A stretch of 64,000 nucleotides of DNA, from NCBI GenBank assembly GCA_947034895.1, contig OX344764.1, positions 66,445,348 to 66,509,347 of the forward strand. Direction: 5' to 3'. Made by a program: the position numbers and the translations under genes. This stretch comes from Rhytidiadelphus loreus. Its lineage: Eukaryota > Streptophyta > Bryopsida > Hypnales > Hylocomiaceae. Below are positions 23,049 through 36,209 of the stretch, piece after piece (the first letter of the stretch is position 1; every line of letters starts with the position of its first letter). A model generated the notes under the pieces. It was not told the DNA's origin, did no database searches, and saw only the letters and a list, made by a program, of their open reading frames with translations.

Positions 23049-24250
23049 TATGTTCGATTCCAAACTGAGTTTGGTCTTTCTTCATGCTTACTATTTTGTG
23101 TCTTACTTTGATGTTGCAAATTGTTCTTTTTTTTTGAGTCTTCAATGTTTTTAATTTTTTGTGATCTATTTTTGACATGTTAGACATTGTAGAAATGTTT
23201 TACTCTCATGGTGGATCTGTATACATTGCTTGGAATGTCTACTTTGATGCCATTATTAGAAACTATAGATGTTTTGGTTACCTTTGTCCCAAAATCCAAT
23301 GTCTACATCTGTGACTTTGTAGTTGGCTTGAAGATTATTGAGGGACAACTATACACGCTTATGTGGAGAAGAGCTTTATGTACGAGGGAGATAAGTTTTA
23401 ATCTTTCAAAAACTTACTAGATTGCTCACACAGTCAAATTACATGTTTAAGTGGGTATCATCTCTAAACACAAACTTTGCTCAGCTCATATTAGTGGTAA
23501 ACAATGAGAACATTTAAGCTTAGCACAATGGATTTATTGTGGAATGAAAGTGGTTTACAACTACCGTACAAGGCTTTAAAAACTAAGTGTACATGTAGGT
23601 ATAGGTCCTCCACAAGCAATCAATATATCTTGCTAAGTTGTTCTTAGTATATGTTGAACTTTGTTGTTTATGGGTTGTTTAGATTGAGGGATGCTTTTAT
23701 TAGCAAATTAGACCTATGCTTGTGCATGAGCAACCAAGTAGCTGCTATAGGAGTTTGACATTGAAATCCTGTCCCATATGGTCATAGATGCATTTGACTC
23801 CTAGTTTTCTTTGAAGAAACTTAAAAGTTGTGGTGGACTGGTCGCAGTACATATGGTACATTGCAAAAACAAAAATTTCACTTGACTATGCCTTTTCACT
23901 ACATGCTCAAACCAATAAGTCCCTTGTCCATTTGTCCACCTATGAAATTTTTTTCTTGGGATGACCGTTGGTTGGCTAGACTTTTCTCCCAAGACAATTT
24001 GTAGTGAACATTTTTTTGGGGTCAAAACTTTGAAAAAACACCCTAGGTGGAGTTTTTGTCCAAATCATTAAAAGAATTTTGGCTATGAAAAAATAAATTG
24101 AAAAGCTACATGAAAAAAATATGAAATTTCATAAAACATAATTTTTTGGTTTCCGCACAGTCCCTGAAGTTGGGCAGCGACCATAAAATGATCGATTGGG
24201 CATTTAAGGGTTAAGCCCGGGCAGCCAACCCGAACCGCAACCCCAATCGA
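23047..24250. other. Intergenic DNA, nothing recognised
   Basis: A TTAA-family right end (CATTTAAGGG-TTAA) is seen at about 24203-24214, directly before the GC-rich island; no matching left end was found. Confidence 0.4.
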
Positions 24251-24279
24251 AGCCGAAGTCAATCCCGAAGCCAAGCCGA

Positions 24280-24615
24280 GCCAATAATCCGAACCAAGCC
24301 ATGAGCCAGGCAGTTCCTAGTTCCGACGCAGCGGAGTGGCGAGGTCAGGCCCCTGGAGCGAGCAAGCGGGATCGCTGGCGCAACGTTAGCCGCGCGCGTC
24401 GCGGGCGCTGGTGGTCGCCTGCTCACGGTCGTGGGCTCAGGATCCCGTCCGCGCAGCATCGTCGCCACGATGAGAGGAGCGCCAGGCAGGGGTCCGTCAG
24501 TCCTCGTTGCACTTGTTCCCTTCCATCATCCCGCGGCGGGCCACGGCCTCGCCGTCCCGTCCGATCCGGCTCTCCAGCACTATATATGCCCCCGGCGCCC
24601 TGTCCTCCCTCCTTA
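24280..24615 (+). promoter_or_regulatory. GC-rich core promoter region with TATA box
   Basis: Base composition changes sharply from AT-rich to GC-rich at about 24215. A TATA element, CTATATATGCC, lies at 24580-24590, which would place a start site near 24613. The open frames in this island are arginine/proline-rich translations of GC-rich DNA and show no family. The miR166 hairpin lies about 1.1 kb downstream, so this is proposed as the promoter of that transcript. Position and TATA box are seen; the link to the hairpin is inference. Confidence 0.55.
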
Positions 24616-25621
24616 AGCTATCTCGCTCACTAACCGCTTCGAGTTTCCTCCCTTGGGATGATCGCTTGCTGATCACCGCCGCACTCCTCCACTGCCACTA
24701 TCTTGCCGCAGTCCGCACTTAGCCAGTTTCGCAGTGTCAGTCAGTGCATTCGAAGATGCGAATGCGCACTATGCTAGTACATGCCGATCGATCGAGAATT
24801 GAGATCGAAGGTCCATAGCTAGATGTAGGGATGCGTGTTTGCGAGTTGACAATCGCTTGTGCGAAATTGCAGTCGTCGGGGTCAATTCCAGTTTCGGTGG
24901 CTGTGGCGTTGGTGACGTGTGTTGCGTCCGATCCGCGGTGCAAGCTTGGGGTGGTAAGTTAGCTAGCAATGGAGGGTGCCGTTGGAGGGCTAGCGGGTCA
25001 TCAGCTGACGGTTGTAAGGTCGTATCATATGATGGTCCAGAATTCTGTGTATAGTATGACTCTTTCTTGGTCGGCGAGCTAGTCGAACCAGTCAGCGACT
25101 TCGTCCGCGACCAGAATTAGTGCCGACTGGGGGTGGTACACTTCCTGGGTACCACTAGCACTAGCCCTGGTAAGTGTTAAGTTAATGCAAGTGGTGGCTT
25201 TCTTTCTGGAAACAGAAAAACACATCCTTCTGACACCGCTTCTTTTCTCGTCTGACGCCTCGGGCTTCGCGTTTCCTGTCACAAACTTGGTGCTTTTCAG
25301 CCAGCTGGAAGGTCTGAAAGGCAAGCAATTGCCTGTGGGAACTTCACCTTAACTTGTGTGACTCCCTGACAATTCCAGGGATATGTCACACGTCACTTGA
25401 TCGTCGGGCTCTCTGGCATGGCATGGAGGTCCCGTTGAGATCATGACTTGAGCTGTACGCGACATCCTGCAATGTTGGTTTTGGGTTTGTTTGGGTCTCC
25501 CATCTCGCATTACGCTAGGTCGTTTTGTCACCTCCTGCGAGGATCAGCGTTTCTTGCAAGAAGCTGACACTTCATACTAGCTAGCTTAAGCCTGGTGTGG
25601 CTATTTACAGAGAAAGTATGG

Positions 25622-25796
25622 TTGCGGAGTTTTGGAGGCGATCGGAGGAGTTGTAAATTTTGCTGTGAGGAATGCCGCGTGGACCGAAGCCTAGCATGTG
25701 CTCCACTCCTCTGTGGTCGACACTAGCAAGCTTCGGACCAGGCTTCATTCCCCTCAGCGCATTTACATTTGGCATACGCTTACCAAACTGAGTCCT
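25622..25796 (+). ncRNA. MIR166: miR166 precursor hairpin
   Basis: The 21 bases at 25733-25753 begin TCGGACCAGGCTTCA and end TTCCCC, identical to the canonical land-plant miR166 (miR165/166 family). They lie on the 3' arm, as expected. The 5' arm has GGAATGCCGCGTGGACCGAA at about 25659-25678, the star side: CCGAAGC pairs with GCTTCGG at the loop end and GTGAGG pairs with CCCCTCA at the base. Pairing continues further out, since CGGAGTTTTGG near 25625 is complementary to CCAAACTGAGTCC near 25783-25795. miR166 guides cleavage of class III HD-ZIP mRNAs, which set organ polarity and meristem activity. The host transcript probably starts near 24613; its 3' end and any introns cannot be set from sequence. 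Confidence 0.93.
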
Positions 25797-25959
25797 CATT
25801 ACAAGGCAACCAAACTGTGAAACGGCTGAAATCGACCTTTAACTTGAAGCTAGACTGGTCGTTTCGATATAGCACTTGAAGTTTCTCTCGCACATATGAG
25901 TGTATGTTTGAAGGTATGTGATTCTAAGCACAATGTTCACAATTTCTTTGTTTAGCCCT

Positions 25960-28900
25960 GCTGGTTTAGTCCTGCTTTGCTTGCTAAGCCGTGATGGTTC
26001 TGATTGATAGTATTTTTGCAGTATTTGTGTTTGAATGTTATGGCTAAGGTTAACAACTTATGATCGACAGGTGAATGCAGTAGACTTTCTTTGCTAGCCA
26101 AGAACCGTACCCTCTTGAGATCGAACTCTATTTCTGGCTTTGTGGGGCCAGTTGTGTGCTGTAATGTGCTGTGGCTAATTATACCTTACCTCCTGTGGTC
26201 CCAACTTTTCACTGTGAACAAGTATGCTACAGTCAGTGCTGGTGTGTGAAGTGTGCAGAATTTTTTTCAGTGCTTATTTAGAGAAGGTCATAAAAACGAG
26301 GTCTTCTCAGTGCACGTTGCTTGAGGGAGCTACTCCTACTTGTGCTACTTGCGTATGCAAGAGTAGGTTGCCACCGAAAGCTGTTTCGAGTCCAACTCAG
26401 GGCCTGGGGTGAGTGGACATTGCGTGGTGAATGGATGTCCATTGCTACGTGCAACTTGCTAAAAGCTCTGTGTGCTATTTCCTTAAACTTCCTCGATCTT
26501 CTTACGCATTTTGGGAGCTTTGCGTTCCTTTGTATATCGTCCATGGCTCGTAGTCACAAAAGTGGACTGAGATTAATTAGATGCAAGCTAATGACCCTAA
26601 TTACTTACACATCATTATCAGGGCCTTTGGCCATGCGAAGTATTTCAGCTTCTAATTTGTTTAACGGTGGTGCTTAGGAATCGAGTGATACATGGATAAC
26701 TCAATGTGTGCTTTAGTTGTCCACGATAGAACTTTGTGTTCGAATAACACAAGCAGTAATGGTAAGCTTCCAATATTGCATGGATTATCCTGCCATGCAT
26801 CAATGACATTGCTTTCTCTACATTCTGTTTTTGGTCTTATCTGTTTTTGTTTCCTTTTGTGGTGCTGCAGACTGGAATGATTACCCATCCGTTTAAGTTC
26901 TCAATGATGATTTGAAATTCCTGCTCCTTGGTACAAGCTCTCTACTGGCCCTTGGTTCGTTCTGGGAAAGATCACTCAGATTATGGTCTCTGTTCCATAA
27001 CCGCCAACATGTTTTTCCTCAGGTAATATTTGCGGGAAAGATTAGATCATTTATTCTGCGGCGAAGTTGATAAAACAATCTGTCATTCTCTTGCTTCTCT
27101 TTTGGAGGACAGGTATCTTGCAGGATTCATCCATGAACGCCAGAGTAGAACGTCTCTGTCCAATGGAACTGCACCCCCTTTTCTCAACCACAGGTATGGA
27201 CTTTTTCTACCTAGCTCACTAGCTCCACTTCTCGTCGATGTGCGATGGTCATCTTCAGTCGCCTTCGAGATGCTTAGAAAGTTTACATTCTGATCTTAAT
27301 TCTTTGAATCGATGCATCAATTGTTGTCAGTCATGGAACAGAGTATTTTGGTTTCTCAGTTAGTCCATACTCCATGGGTTGTGAGAATACTCACCACATT
27401 GTCTACTCAGTGACATGCCCACCCTGACCTCTTAACCCTCTTTAATCTGACTGCCATGGATCCTGAAAAAGAATAAAAGATGGCATTTACAGTTTGAAGA
27501 ATGTGTTGAAACTGTTTTAGCATTCAATAATTGTGTTACAAATTTGCAAGAGGAAGTCGAGTATGTTTTTTCAGAGAAGGTCATGTTAAAGTTGTCTAGC
27601 TGAATGTAATCAGTCATACCCTCGGTTGGCTCATTTGCATGCCCTTCTTCGACCAAGAAAAGGAAAATCTAGTGCCTGGTAAGTCCCAAGTTAATTTAGT
27701 GTTTGTTTCTGTCCCTTTAGCGCCCACTCACTTGGTGTCTGGTCGTTCTCCCCTTTTGCAATAAACTAATGTCTTTCATTTCCTTCTAAAATAATAATAA
27801 AAAGCTAGCGTTTCTTTTCTTTTCTATTTTTGGAAACAAATGAAACGGAATTTCATTTGCAAAGGGGTAAGATACGAGCCTGCCAGGCATGAAGGAAGGA
27901 ACCGGAACAACAATTGCAAGCTAGCGTTTCCAAGTGTTCACGAGGCGTAGCAGTAGCTGTTGTGTTTCCCCCAAGTCGTCGTCAATCCGTAATGAAGTCA
28001 TACCCTTGCTTCCCTTGCGTCTTGCGACAGGCAGCTTTCTCATTTAATGCTGCCCCATCAGTCCTCCCCTGCACCTGACTGAGATACTGTCGTTCTGGAT
28101 GACCCTTGGAAGACCCGTTCTCGGGGAAGGTGAGCCTGTGTCAGGTGGAGACTTCCAAGGAGATCGAGTGTACTCCTCCTGCATGGGAAAAAAACTTGGC
28201 CCTTTCTCTTCATCGCTTCTCCCTGTCGGTAGAGGGCTGGGATACCGTTGCAACCATCTCGAATCTCGACACCAGTGGTGTTATCTCTCCGTCAGTTCAA
28301 GCTCTTAATTACTTGCACTGCCACTTTGACCCAGCTGATATATAATCCCCTGTAGACGTAGGTTAGCTAGCTAGCCCGGACTGCGTCAGGACTCGGTAAA
28401 CAAGCTTGCTAAGAGGCCACTCAATTATACGTTTCCGGGTCGTAGTCCTTTGTTGACTACTGCGACTCGCCTCGCGCCATTGATGGTACTGCAATTGATT
28501 CCTGGAGCTGCACTGAATTTTCAGCAGTAATCCGGGGTCCATTATGTAACTAATATTGTTGTCTGCTCGCTGGAAGATTTGCAACATTCTTACGTTCACT
28601 TTTTTGCTATCCAGGTTAATTGTATACATGTGGAGATGGATTTTGGCTCGCAGCTGTCGTAGCTAGCTCTTCAATGTAGTGTTCTACTCAATGCTCTGTG
28701 GCGTTTTCCCTGACTGACTCGAAGGAGATTTTGGTTGTGTTCTCATAATAGAAAAGTATCTTTAGTTGCCTAATTCCAGTATTGGAAGTGGGGGTTGAAA
28801 AATGTCCTTAAATGTTTTTCTCAGTTGTAATGACTAATAACAGTAGGTGTCATGGACGTCCTCTGTTCTTTTCAATTTATGTCGATCGATGTAATTTTCG

Positions 28901-31437
28901 AGAGTGCGCTTGTTCGTGAACTTGACGGTCGTCCAATATATCATCAGCAGGTTGCATTATTTGTAGGACCAGTATGGTTTAGAATGAATAATGAGGCAAT
29001 AAGTGGGCTGTTCCAGATGGTTGCAGCACGTCTAACTTGCTGCTGAAGGCAATGCACCTGGACGAGACTTATGTATCTCAGTAAAATCTGCCTTGACTGT
29101 CATTTTCTGGAATCATTCAGCAGGAGACCACGATTGCCGATCTTTTGAGTTCATATCAGGGTGCTGAAACAGGATCCTTTTCCAGCTATGTGAATTAATA
29201 ATAATTCGAGGAATGGATGCTGTCTGCGTTTAATTTCACATTGAATTTTCTGCGCTGGGATTGCTTGACACGAGTGTCTCCGATGATTCTCTTATAAATG
29301 AGTTGTTTAATTTCTCTCTGGGAACTGCACCTAAGCCAAGTCTTGCCGGGTGACAATTTGATTCATCTCCAGGGTATTAATATTTGTTACTCAAGTGCGA
29401 GTAAGTTACATTTCAGAGGATCGACTCGTTCATGCACGGACAACCGTCCAAAGTGTCAAATTCAAGAACCATTAAGTTAATTAATTTGCAAGGTGAACTG
29501 TAGAATTAATGGCAAGGCTCTTCTACAGTAGTCAAGTGTGAAGTTGTGACTTGTTCATTTGAGGCAGCAACCCGGACAAACAATGGTCGGTACTACTCTA
29601 ACGACCAGTCCAAGAACTTCAAACTCTAATTAAACTATTGATGCACATGCAAACTGGTTCCAACATGAAAAGCCTCAGCGACTTTTGCAATATTTTTAAA
29701 AGCATTTAATTAAGCTAGTGCGCGTGAAGTGCACTATTCTAGATTTGAAGCTACGGTTTGGTGTTGATCAACTACAAACACAATTCAGCTGCAGACATTC
29801 TTCAAGTACGTACATGGTGACGTTATGGAATCCCTGGATAAAAGTATTGTTAGAATTTTGCACGTTCATGCACCTGTTATTATCTGAATGGATTACAAGA
29901 GCTAGCTAGAAACTGGCGATTCCAAGAATATTCAAGAACAGGGACGACCGACGACGTGGTGTCCGGCCCACCCAACGAATATCCTGTCAACACTTGTACA
30001 TACAAGCTGCTGCACGATCGAAGCAACAGCAGTTGGGCCGTATGGTTGCAATCTTTAAACTTATTTCTTGTTTGACAGCAATCTTTGTCTGCCGATCTTC
30101 AAAGAAGAAACTATCTGTTCTAAAACGATGTCCTGTCGGACCGGTTTAATTGTCTGTACAGTGGTTCCAAAGCCCTTCTGGAAGCAGCATCAGTTGCATC
30201 GCATCTGGCTTTTTGCACAGAAAAATGTGCATATTACGACGGTGGTAATGGGATGGAAAACAGTGAGTTTGCCTTGAATTGCGAAGCCTTGTCGTACATT
30301 CAATCTTTACTCTTAACTCTTTACTCTTAACTCCTGGGGTCTCAACCTTTTCACCAGTGTCACAGGGAGATTATGTCTGGTTCCCGGATTGCGATTCCCC
30401 GGTTTGCAGTGTTACCAAAAGGGAAAAGTTGGCCACTGATCGACTTTCCCTGTTTGCAGCTTTTTCCCTCATTCCCTGTTCTAGTGCAAATTCATCATTT
30501 CATCTGAGAAACATCTGCTATTCACAACTTTTGCTATTCACAAAATCAGCGAAATTTCATATATTCACAACTTCTGAAGCTCTGATGTTCACAGATCATT
30601 TGGGAAACTTATGATACATATTTTCTTAAGGGAAACCGGTCCTGAATAATCTCTCTGTATGTAACATAGCTCACACTTTGAATGTGTGACAATTCGGGAG
30701 GCAATTGTGCCCTGGATGTTGCAAAATGGTAATTTTAGAGAATGTCGTATTAATTATATATCTAGAGGCTTTGAGTGTGGCGCAATTTTGTAAAGGCGAT
30801 CACTATTAACTGTTAACTATTATTAAGGATTTCCGTCATGCGAGCTTTGGTCAATTGATATACGCACTGTAGAAGTGTTTAGTAAACCTGGCAGAGTGCC
30901 ATTAATTAATCTGAGTTACGGTACATTTCTATTCTGGAACAGACAGGGCGATCATCAATCTGAGTTAAGTTACGTACCGGAATGTGCATTCATTTGGTTA
31001 CAAAATGTAAGTTCACGAATATGTTGTACAAGTTTGAGATGCAGACTGATATTTAAGATGATGTACTGATCGGTTCAAAGCTATGGTGAAGATCACTGCA
31101 AAAGAGAAGCGTTGGGTCGATCTCCCTGTTTCATGTGATGAAACTGATGCGGTGGGAGCAACTGATCGACCTGCAGGTTCGACTGCATTGCAATTGATTC
31201 TCTTCATAAATGCCAAAGGGAATTAATAATGGGAGTGAGTGGAATTTGAGCTCATAACCGGAATCTGATTTTCCATTATTTTTTAATAGTTAATTTGAAA
31301 AATGTAATCAAGGGTGGTGAAATCTATGTTGCCTTCTTGTTTCTTAGTTCCAAGATTTTAATCATTTATCCCATTTCATGCTACAAGATTGGAATAGGAT
31401 AAGTTTTAGATTTGAAATTGTAGAATTACATTTGATG
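25960..31437. other. GC-richer region without recognisable coding gene
   Basis: Base composition is well above the AT-rich flanks up to about 31.2 kb, but open frames are short and no family motif was found. It may include downstream parts of the miR166 host transcript or another noncoding transcript: a TATA-like GATATATAATCC lies at 28337-28348. A 9-bp perfect hairpin (CAAATGAAA/TTTCATTTG) is at 27837-27859. A further imperfect hairpin at about 31110-31170 has GGTCGATC and GATCGACC arms. Confidence 0.35.
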
Positions 31438-32089
31438 TTAACCCAAGCTCTTTTTTCATCATAAAACACTCGAAACTGCCCTATTCACTCAAAACTGCCA
31501 TTTTTATTGCAAAGAGCAAAACAATTTGAAAATTGTTTTTTTTTTTGCATATTTCACCACTTGAATTTGCACTAAACTAGTACTCCCTCCGTCCCATAAT
31601 GATCTTCTTGTTGTCTCTAATTTTTTGTCCCAAAATGATCTTCCTATTGCATTTGTGATGTTGCAAATTGGTCAGATTCAATTTTCAATTGCTCTTTAGG
31701 ATCAACAAAACAATTTTGAGGAATAGCTCCCCCTCCATCCATTCAATCATCAATCAAAAAACACATGAAATGATTCCAGGGGTCAATCAACATTGTTCAA
31801 TTTTATTTTTTGCATCTCTTTGAGTATTGTCTAATTGAAGGAGAAGAAACTTTTGGAGTCAATATTGAAGTCTATATATGGGCTTTGGCTTATTCTAAAT
31901 GCCTATAAAATTATAAACTCACACTCAACAACTAAATGCCCACTGGTGCTATTTAAAAACAGGGTTGTCATACCGGACGGGTCAGAGTGATTGGATCGGA
32001 CGGACAGACGGTCCGGACACTCCGGACACCATTCATTTTTGAAGCCATGGAAATTTTCCAAGTGAAAAGTCGCTTCCACGTTGGAATCA

Positions 32090-32232
32090 GGACGCGGAGA
32101 CTTGTCGTCAGGGCGTGGACTTGTTGTCAGGGCGTGGACTTGTTGTTAGGGCGGGGACTTCTTGTCAGGGCGGGGACTTCTTGTCAGGACGCGGACGTAG
32201 GGGCGTAGACTTCTTATCAGGGCACGGACATG
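32090..32232. repeat. Tandem repeat of about 19 bp near the left end of the hAT-like element
   Basis: About six imperfect units of the type ACTTGTTGTCAGGGCGTGG follow each other. A related reverse-oriented array of about 21 bp units (CCACGCCCTTGTCCACAC) lies at 34264-34316. Position near the end suggests subterminal binding motifs, which is inference. Confidence 0.75.
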
Positions 32233-32269
32233 AAGGAGGACAACGAAGGGGGGCTGAACTTCAGCTTCA

Positions 32270-35000
32270 CATTTGAAATGGGCATGGGATTCCTGCTTCC
32301 TATGGAGAGGGGGAAACCATTAATGTAGTCAGCCCTTAATTTGAGCTCGGGGAATATTAACAAGTCAATGGCTGCATGAAGAGGTCCAACTACTTTTTGA
32401 GTTCAAAGACAATTCATGGAAGGATGTGGCTCCTTTCTTGTGACTCACTTGGCCTTCTTGGCTTCCCCAAGGACTTGAGAACTAGTTCCCACCTATAAAA
32501 AAGTAGATTTCAGAAAATGAAAATTAACTTGTACACTTGCCCAAAAAAAAATGAATTGGATGCTAGAAGTTTTTGGATTTTTAACGGAAGACAAGGTACA
32601 AATTTAAAAAAATTCAAGTTGAAAGATGCATTTTTTAATTCTCCAAATAGAAACTAAAAGGGTTCGGAGTTCAAAAAACAAATCAAACACAAGTTATATT
32701 TTGTAGACTTCTAATTTGATGGATTTATTTTTGGTAATAGGGGCTACAAGGGTTTGGAATTCACATCATTAATGTATTACAATGTATTCAAATGTAGTTG
32801 AAGGGTTTATTTTTGAAAATAGAGGCTACAAGGATTTGGAAAGGAAAAAAAATGTAAGTGGTTTGGAAGTAAGTTCAAGGCTTTAGTCTTGCACTCTTGT
32901 TACTAGATGCTACAAGGGTTTGGATTTCAAATCAAATAGAAGTTATGTTTTGTTTAGTTATAGTTGAAGACTTGAAGGCTTTATGGTGTTGGTAAATTGT
33001 TGCTGCAAGTATTTAAAATTCCAATCAAATACAAGTTAAATGTCATGTGCTTGTAGTTCAAGGGCTTCAAGTTGTAAGTATGGATTATAAGGGTTTGGAA
33101 ATCCCTTCAAAAACAAGTTTATAATGCCGCGGAGGTCCCACACTAAACTTTGGTATGAATTTAGTCATGGGATTCTTCCTTCCCATAAAGGAAGGAGAAC
33201 CAATTAATGTAATCAACCCTTAATTTGAGCACGGGGAATATCTTCAAGTCAATGGCTACATTAAGAGGTCCAACCACTTTTTGAGTTCAAAGACAACGTA
33301 TTGAAGCATGTCACTCCCTTCTTGAGGCCGGACTTCAATTTCTTGCCTTCATCAAGCACTTGAGAAGTAGGACCCATGTAAAGTTGGAAACAAAAAAAAA
33401 ATTAGAAAATGAAATTGAACTTCCAAACAAGAAGGACAAAATTTGTATGAAAAAAATCCCAAAGGGTTTGGAGTCCTAATGAAAGTCAAGGTACATATTT
33501 TTTTAATTCAAGTTCAAGGGTTTATATTTTGTTCTTCTAAAGAAAAGGTATTTGTGATTTTGGATTTGAAGTTTACAAATCAAACCATTACCAACGTATA
33601 CTTCTTAAGGTTTTGGTTTAAGTCTTCGTTTTTTCAATATGAAGCTACAAGATTTCATATTTAAATCAAATACAAATTATAATGCTTTAAAATATGCTTG
33701 AAGGTTTTTTTTCCGAAAAAAAAGGCTACAAGGATTTAGGTCTTGAAGACTTTAACAACAAATTCTTGTAATGGGAAAAATAAAAGGGGTGGGTATTGAA
33801 ATGAAATACTAGTCAAGTAATTTTTTAATTCAAGGGCAATGGTTTATTTTGCATATGGGGATAGCAAAACAGTTTGGGTCTTTGGAAATGAAATGAAGCA
33901 TTACCCAAATTGTTTATGATTTCAAATATTCAATCATTAGACATCACCCTTTAATTTGTGTAATGGGAACTCTAAACTCTAAAGTCTAGGACTTAGGAGG
34001 GGTGGGTATTGAAATGAAATACTAATTAAGTGATTTTTTAATTCATGGTCAACGGTTTATTTAATTATTTTGGGCATGGAATCTTCAAACCCTTGGAGGG
34101 AGTTCAAATTTGGCTTGGAGGGAGTTCAAAATTGGCTTGGAGGGAGTTCAAAATTGACTTGGAGGGAGTTGAAGGAGGGAGTTGAAGGAGGGAGTTGAAG
34201 ACTTGCTTTAAAATTGAAATTTTGAGTGGACGTCCACGCCTAGGCGTCCCTGCCCTGACGAGACGTCCACGCCCTTGTCCACACATCCACGCCCTTGTCC
34301 ACACGTCCACGCCTTGACCCTCGGAGGAAAAAATATGCAAGAATTCCATCCACCAACGATGGGGGGGAGTGAAATTGACCTTCAGATTTGAAATTGGCAT
34401 GGGATTCTTCCTTCCCATGGAGAGAGAGAAAGTGGGAAACCAATTAATGTAGTCAACCATTAATTTGAGCCCGGGGAATATCTTGAAGTCAATGGTTGTA
34501 TTAAGAGGTCCAACCACTTTTTGAGTTGAAAGACAATTCATGGAAGGATGTGTCTCCTTTCATGTATTGCCCTTGTCCTTCTTCGCTTCTCCAAGGACTT
34601 GAGAAATAGTCCCCACACCCAAAAAATGAGATTTCTAGAAAATTAAAACTAACTTGCACACTTTCAAGAAAACAAATATAATTAGATGCTAGAAGTTTTT
34701 GGATTCGTAACGGAAAACAAGGTACACATTTTTTAAAATTCAAGTTGAAGACTTAAAGGATGAATTTTAGAGTCTCCAAATAGAAACTAAAAGGGTTTGG
34801 AGTTCCCTAAAAAAATGAAACACAAGTTATATTTTGTAGAGTTCTAATACTTCTCAATTATTTTTGATAATTGGATCTACAAGGGTTTTGAATTCACATC
34901 ATTAATGTATTACAATGTATTCAAATGTAGTTTAAGGGTTATTTTTGAAAATAGAGGCTACAAGGATTTGGAAAGGAAACAAAGTTTTGAAACTCGGGGG
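32270..35000. repeat. Three long direct repeats inside the hAT-like element
   Basis: Blocks starting near 32278, 33168 and 34397 share the same order of phrases: CATGGGATTC..., a TTAATTTGAGC-CGGGGAATAT phrase, AAGTCAATGG, AAGAGGTCCAAC-ACTTTTTGAG, then pieces about 'gctacaagg-tttgga'. Each block is roughly 0.7-0.9 kb and they have diverged by substitutions and small indels. A tandem array of TTGGAGGGAGTTCAAAAT-type units at 34091-34202 lies before the third block. Confidence 0.7.
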
Positions 35001-35318
35001 GATCACTCCTTGTAATTTAAGGTATACACCTGAGTTAAGAGGGTATTTTATGTGGGGCTATTTACCTTAATTATTGCATTTAAGATGACCGTATTTTTAT
35101 ATAAAAAGCTAAAAAGGGCATATTTCCAATACCCTATAGTTTTTATAAATTCATTCATGCAAGTTTTTAAATGGATCTATCTTACATATAAAATTTAAAT
35201 GTCCAATTTTCTCCCACCCCCACCCTTCTTCACAAATTTTCTCTTCCATCTACTGCAACTATGTATGGGGTAGACATTGTGAAATTAACAATAATCAATT
35301 GAATTCAAGTGGCAATTT

Positions 35319-36209
35319 TTAACCCATAAAGGCCAATTGTCCATTGAATGAACAATTGAAACTTTGGATAGGTCCCTATGAAGTCAATTTTGGTCAAATG
35401 TTCATAAAATTTTGACACAAGATGTGAACATGTATCTTCTTAGTGGAAATATAATTTCTTTCTGCCCTAAATTTTTTTGGTAGCCCTTGCAATTTGAGCA
35501 TCTTTGGGGCGTCTTTTGCAAAAAATCTCATCAACTATTGAAATTTGGCATTTATGTTACTAATAAAATATGGCATACAATTATCAAAAGTAATTTAGTT
35601 CTCAAATCACATTCTCAAAGGAGTCAAACTTTATTAGCTATGTTAGGGTGGCTTCAAGAAAAATAACCTTTTCTTCTAACCTCAAGCCCTATTATCTTGC
35701 AATATGTGAAGTCAAAGTTTTTGAAAATTTTCCCAAACATTCTAAATATTTGTCTCTAATTTTTAACCATTTGGATTCCAAATTAAAAAATATCTCATTG
35801 CACAAGAAATCATCAAAAAAAGACTAGTGTATTGCCAATGCATTTAACCTCTTTGCATTGCAAGTTGATTCAGATTTTTTATGAGTGAATCCAACATCAT
35901 ATATTTATGAATAGTCAAAATCCTCATTTTTGTGTAGACCAAATATTTTACTCTAAGAGGGCTTGAAGTTTGTTGATCCTAGTTTGCAAGAATGAAAATA
36001 AAGATTTTTTTTCTCACTTCAAACATTATAATCTTTCAATCCACATGGTCAAACGGGCTGAAATTGTTTCTACACGTTGTTATAACTACATAATACACTT
36101 TTATACAATTGGATTTTTTTCAAATAATTTTTTATTTTAGACAATGCATCAAAATTAGAAATTTTGGATTCTTCCTCTTCCAAAACACCTTCTAGTCTTT
36201 AGGGGTTAA
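35319..36209. mobile_element. TTAA-bounded repeat inside the hAT-like element (883 bp)
   Basis: Left TTAA-CCCATAAAGGCC and right GTCTTTAGGGG-TTAA. It shows that TTAA-family insertion occurred after, or was carried by, the hAT-like element. Confidence 0.6.

Noticed and set aside
24301..24722. Overlapping Arg/Pro-rich open frames on the plus strand
   Set aside because: They are translations of a GC-rich promoter island in all frames, have no family motif, and a TATA box lies within them.
28337..28348. Second TATA box with its own gene
   Set aside because: TATA-like sequence only; no downstream coding or hairpin structure that would support a gene.
31105..31175. Hairpin with GGTCGATC/GATCGACC arms as a new miRNA
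   Set aside because: Pairing is broken by large asymmetric loops and no 21-bp duplex can be formed; it is noted only as structure.
32090..32232. CRISPR-like array
   Set aside because: Units are contiguous and degenerate without unique spacers, and the genome is eukaryotic.
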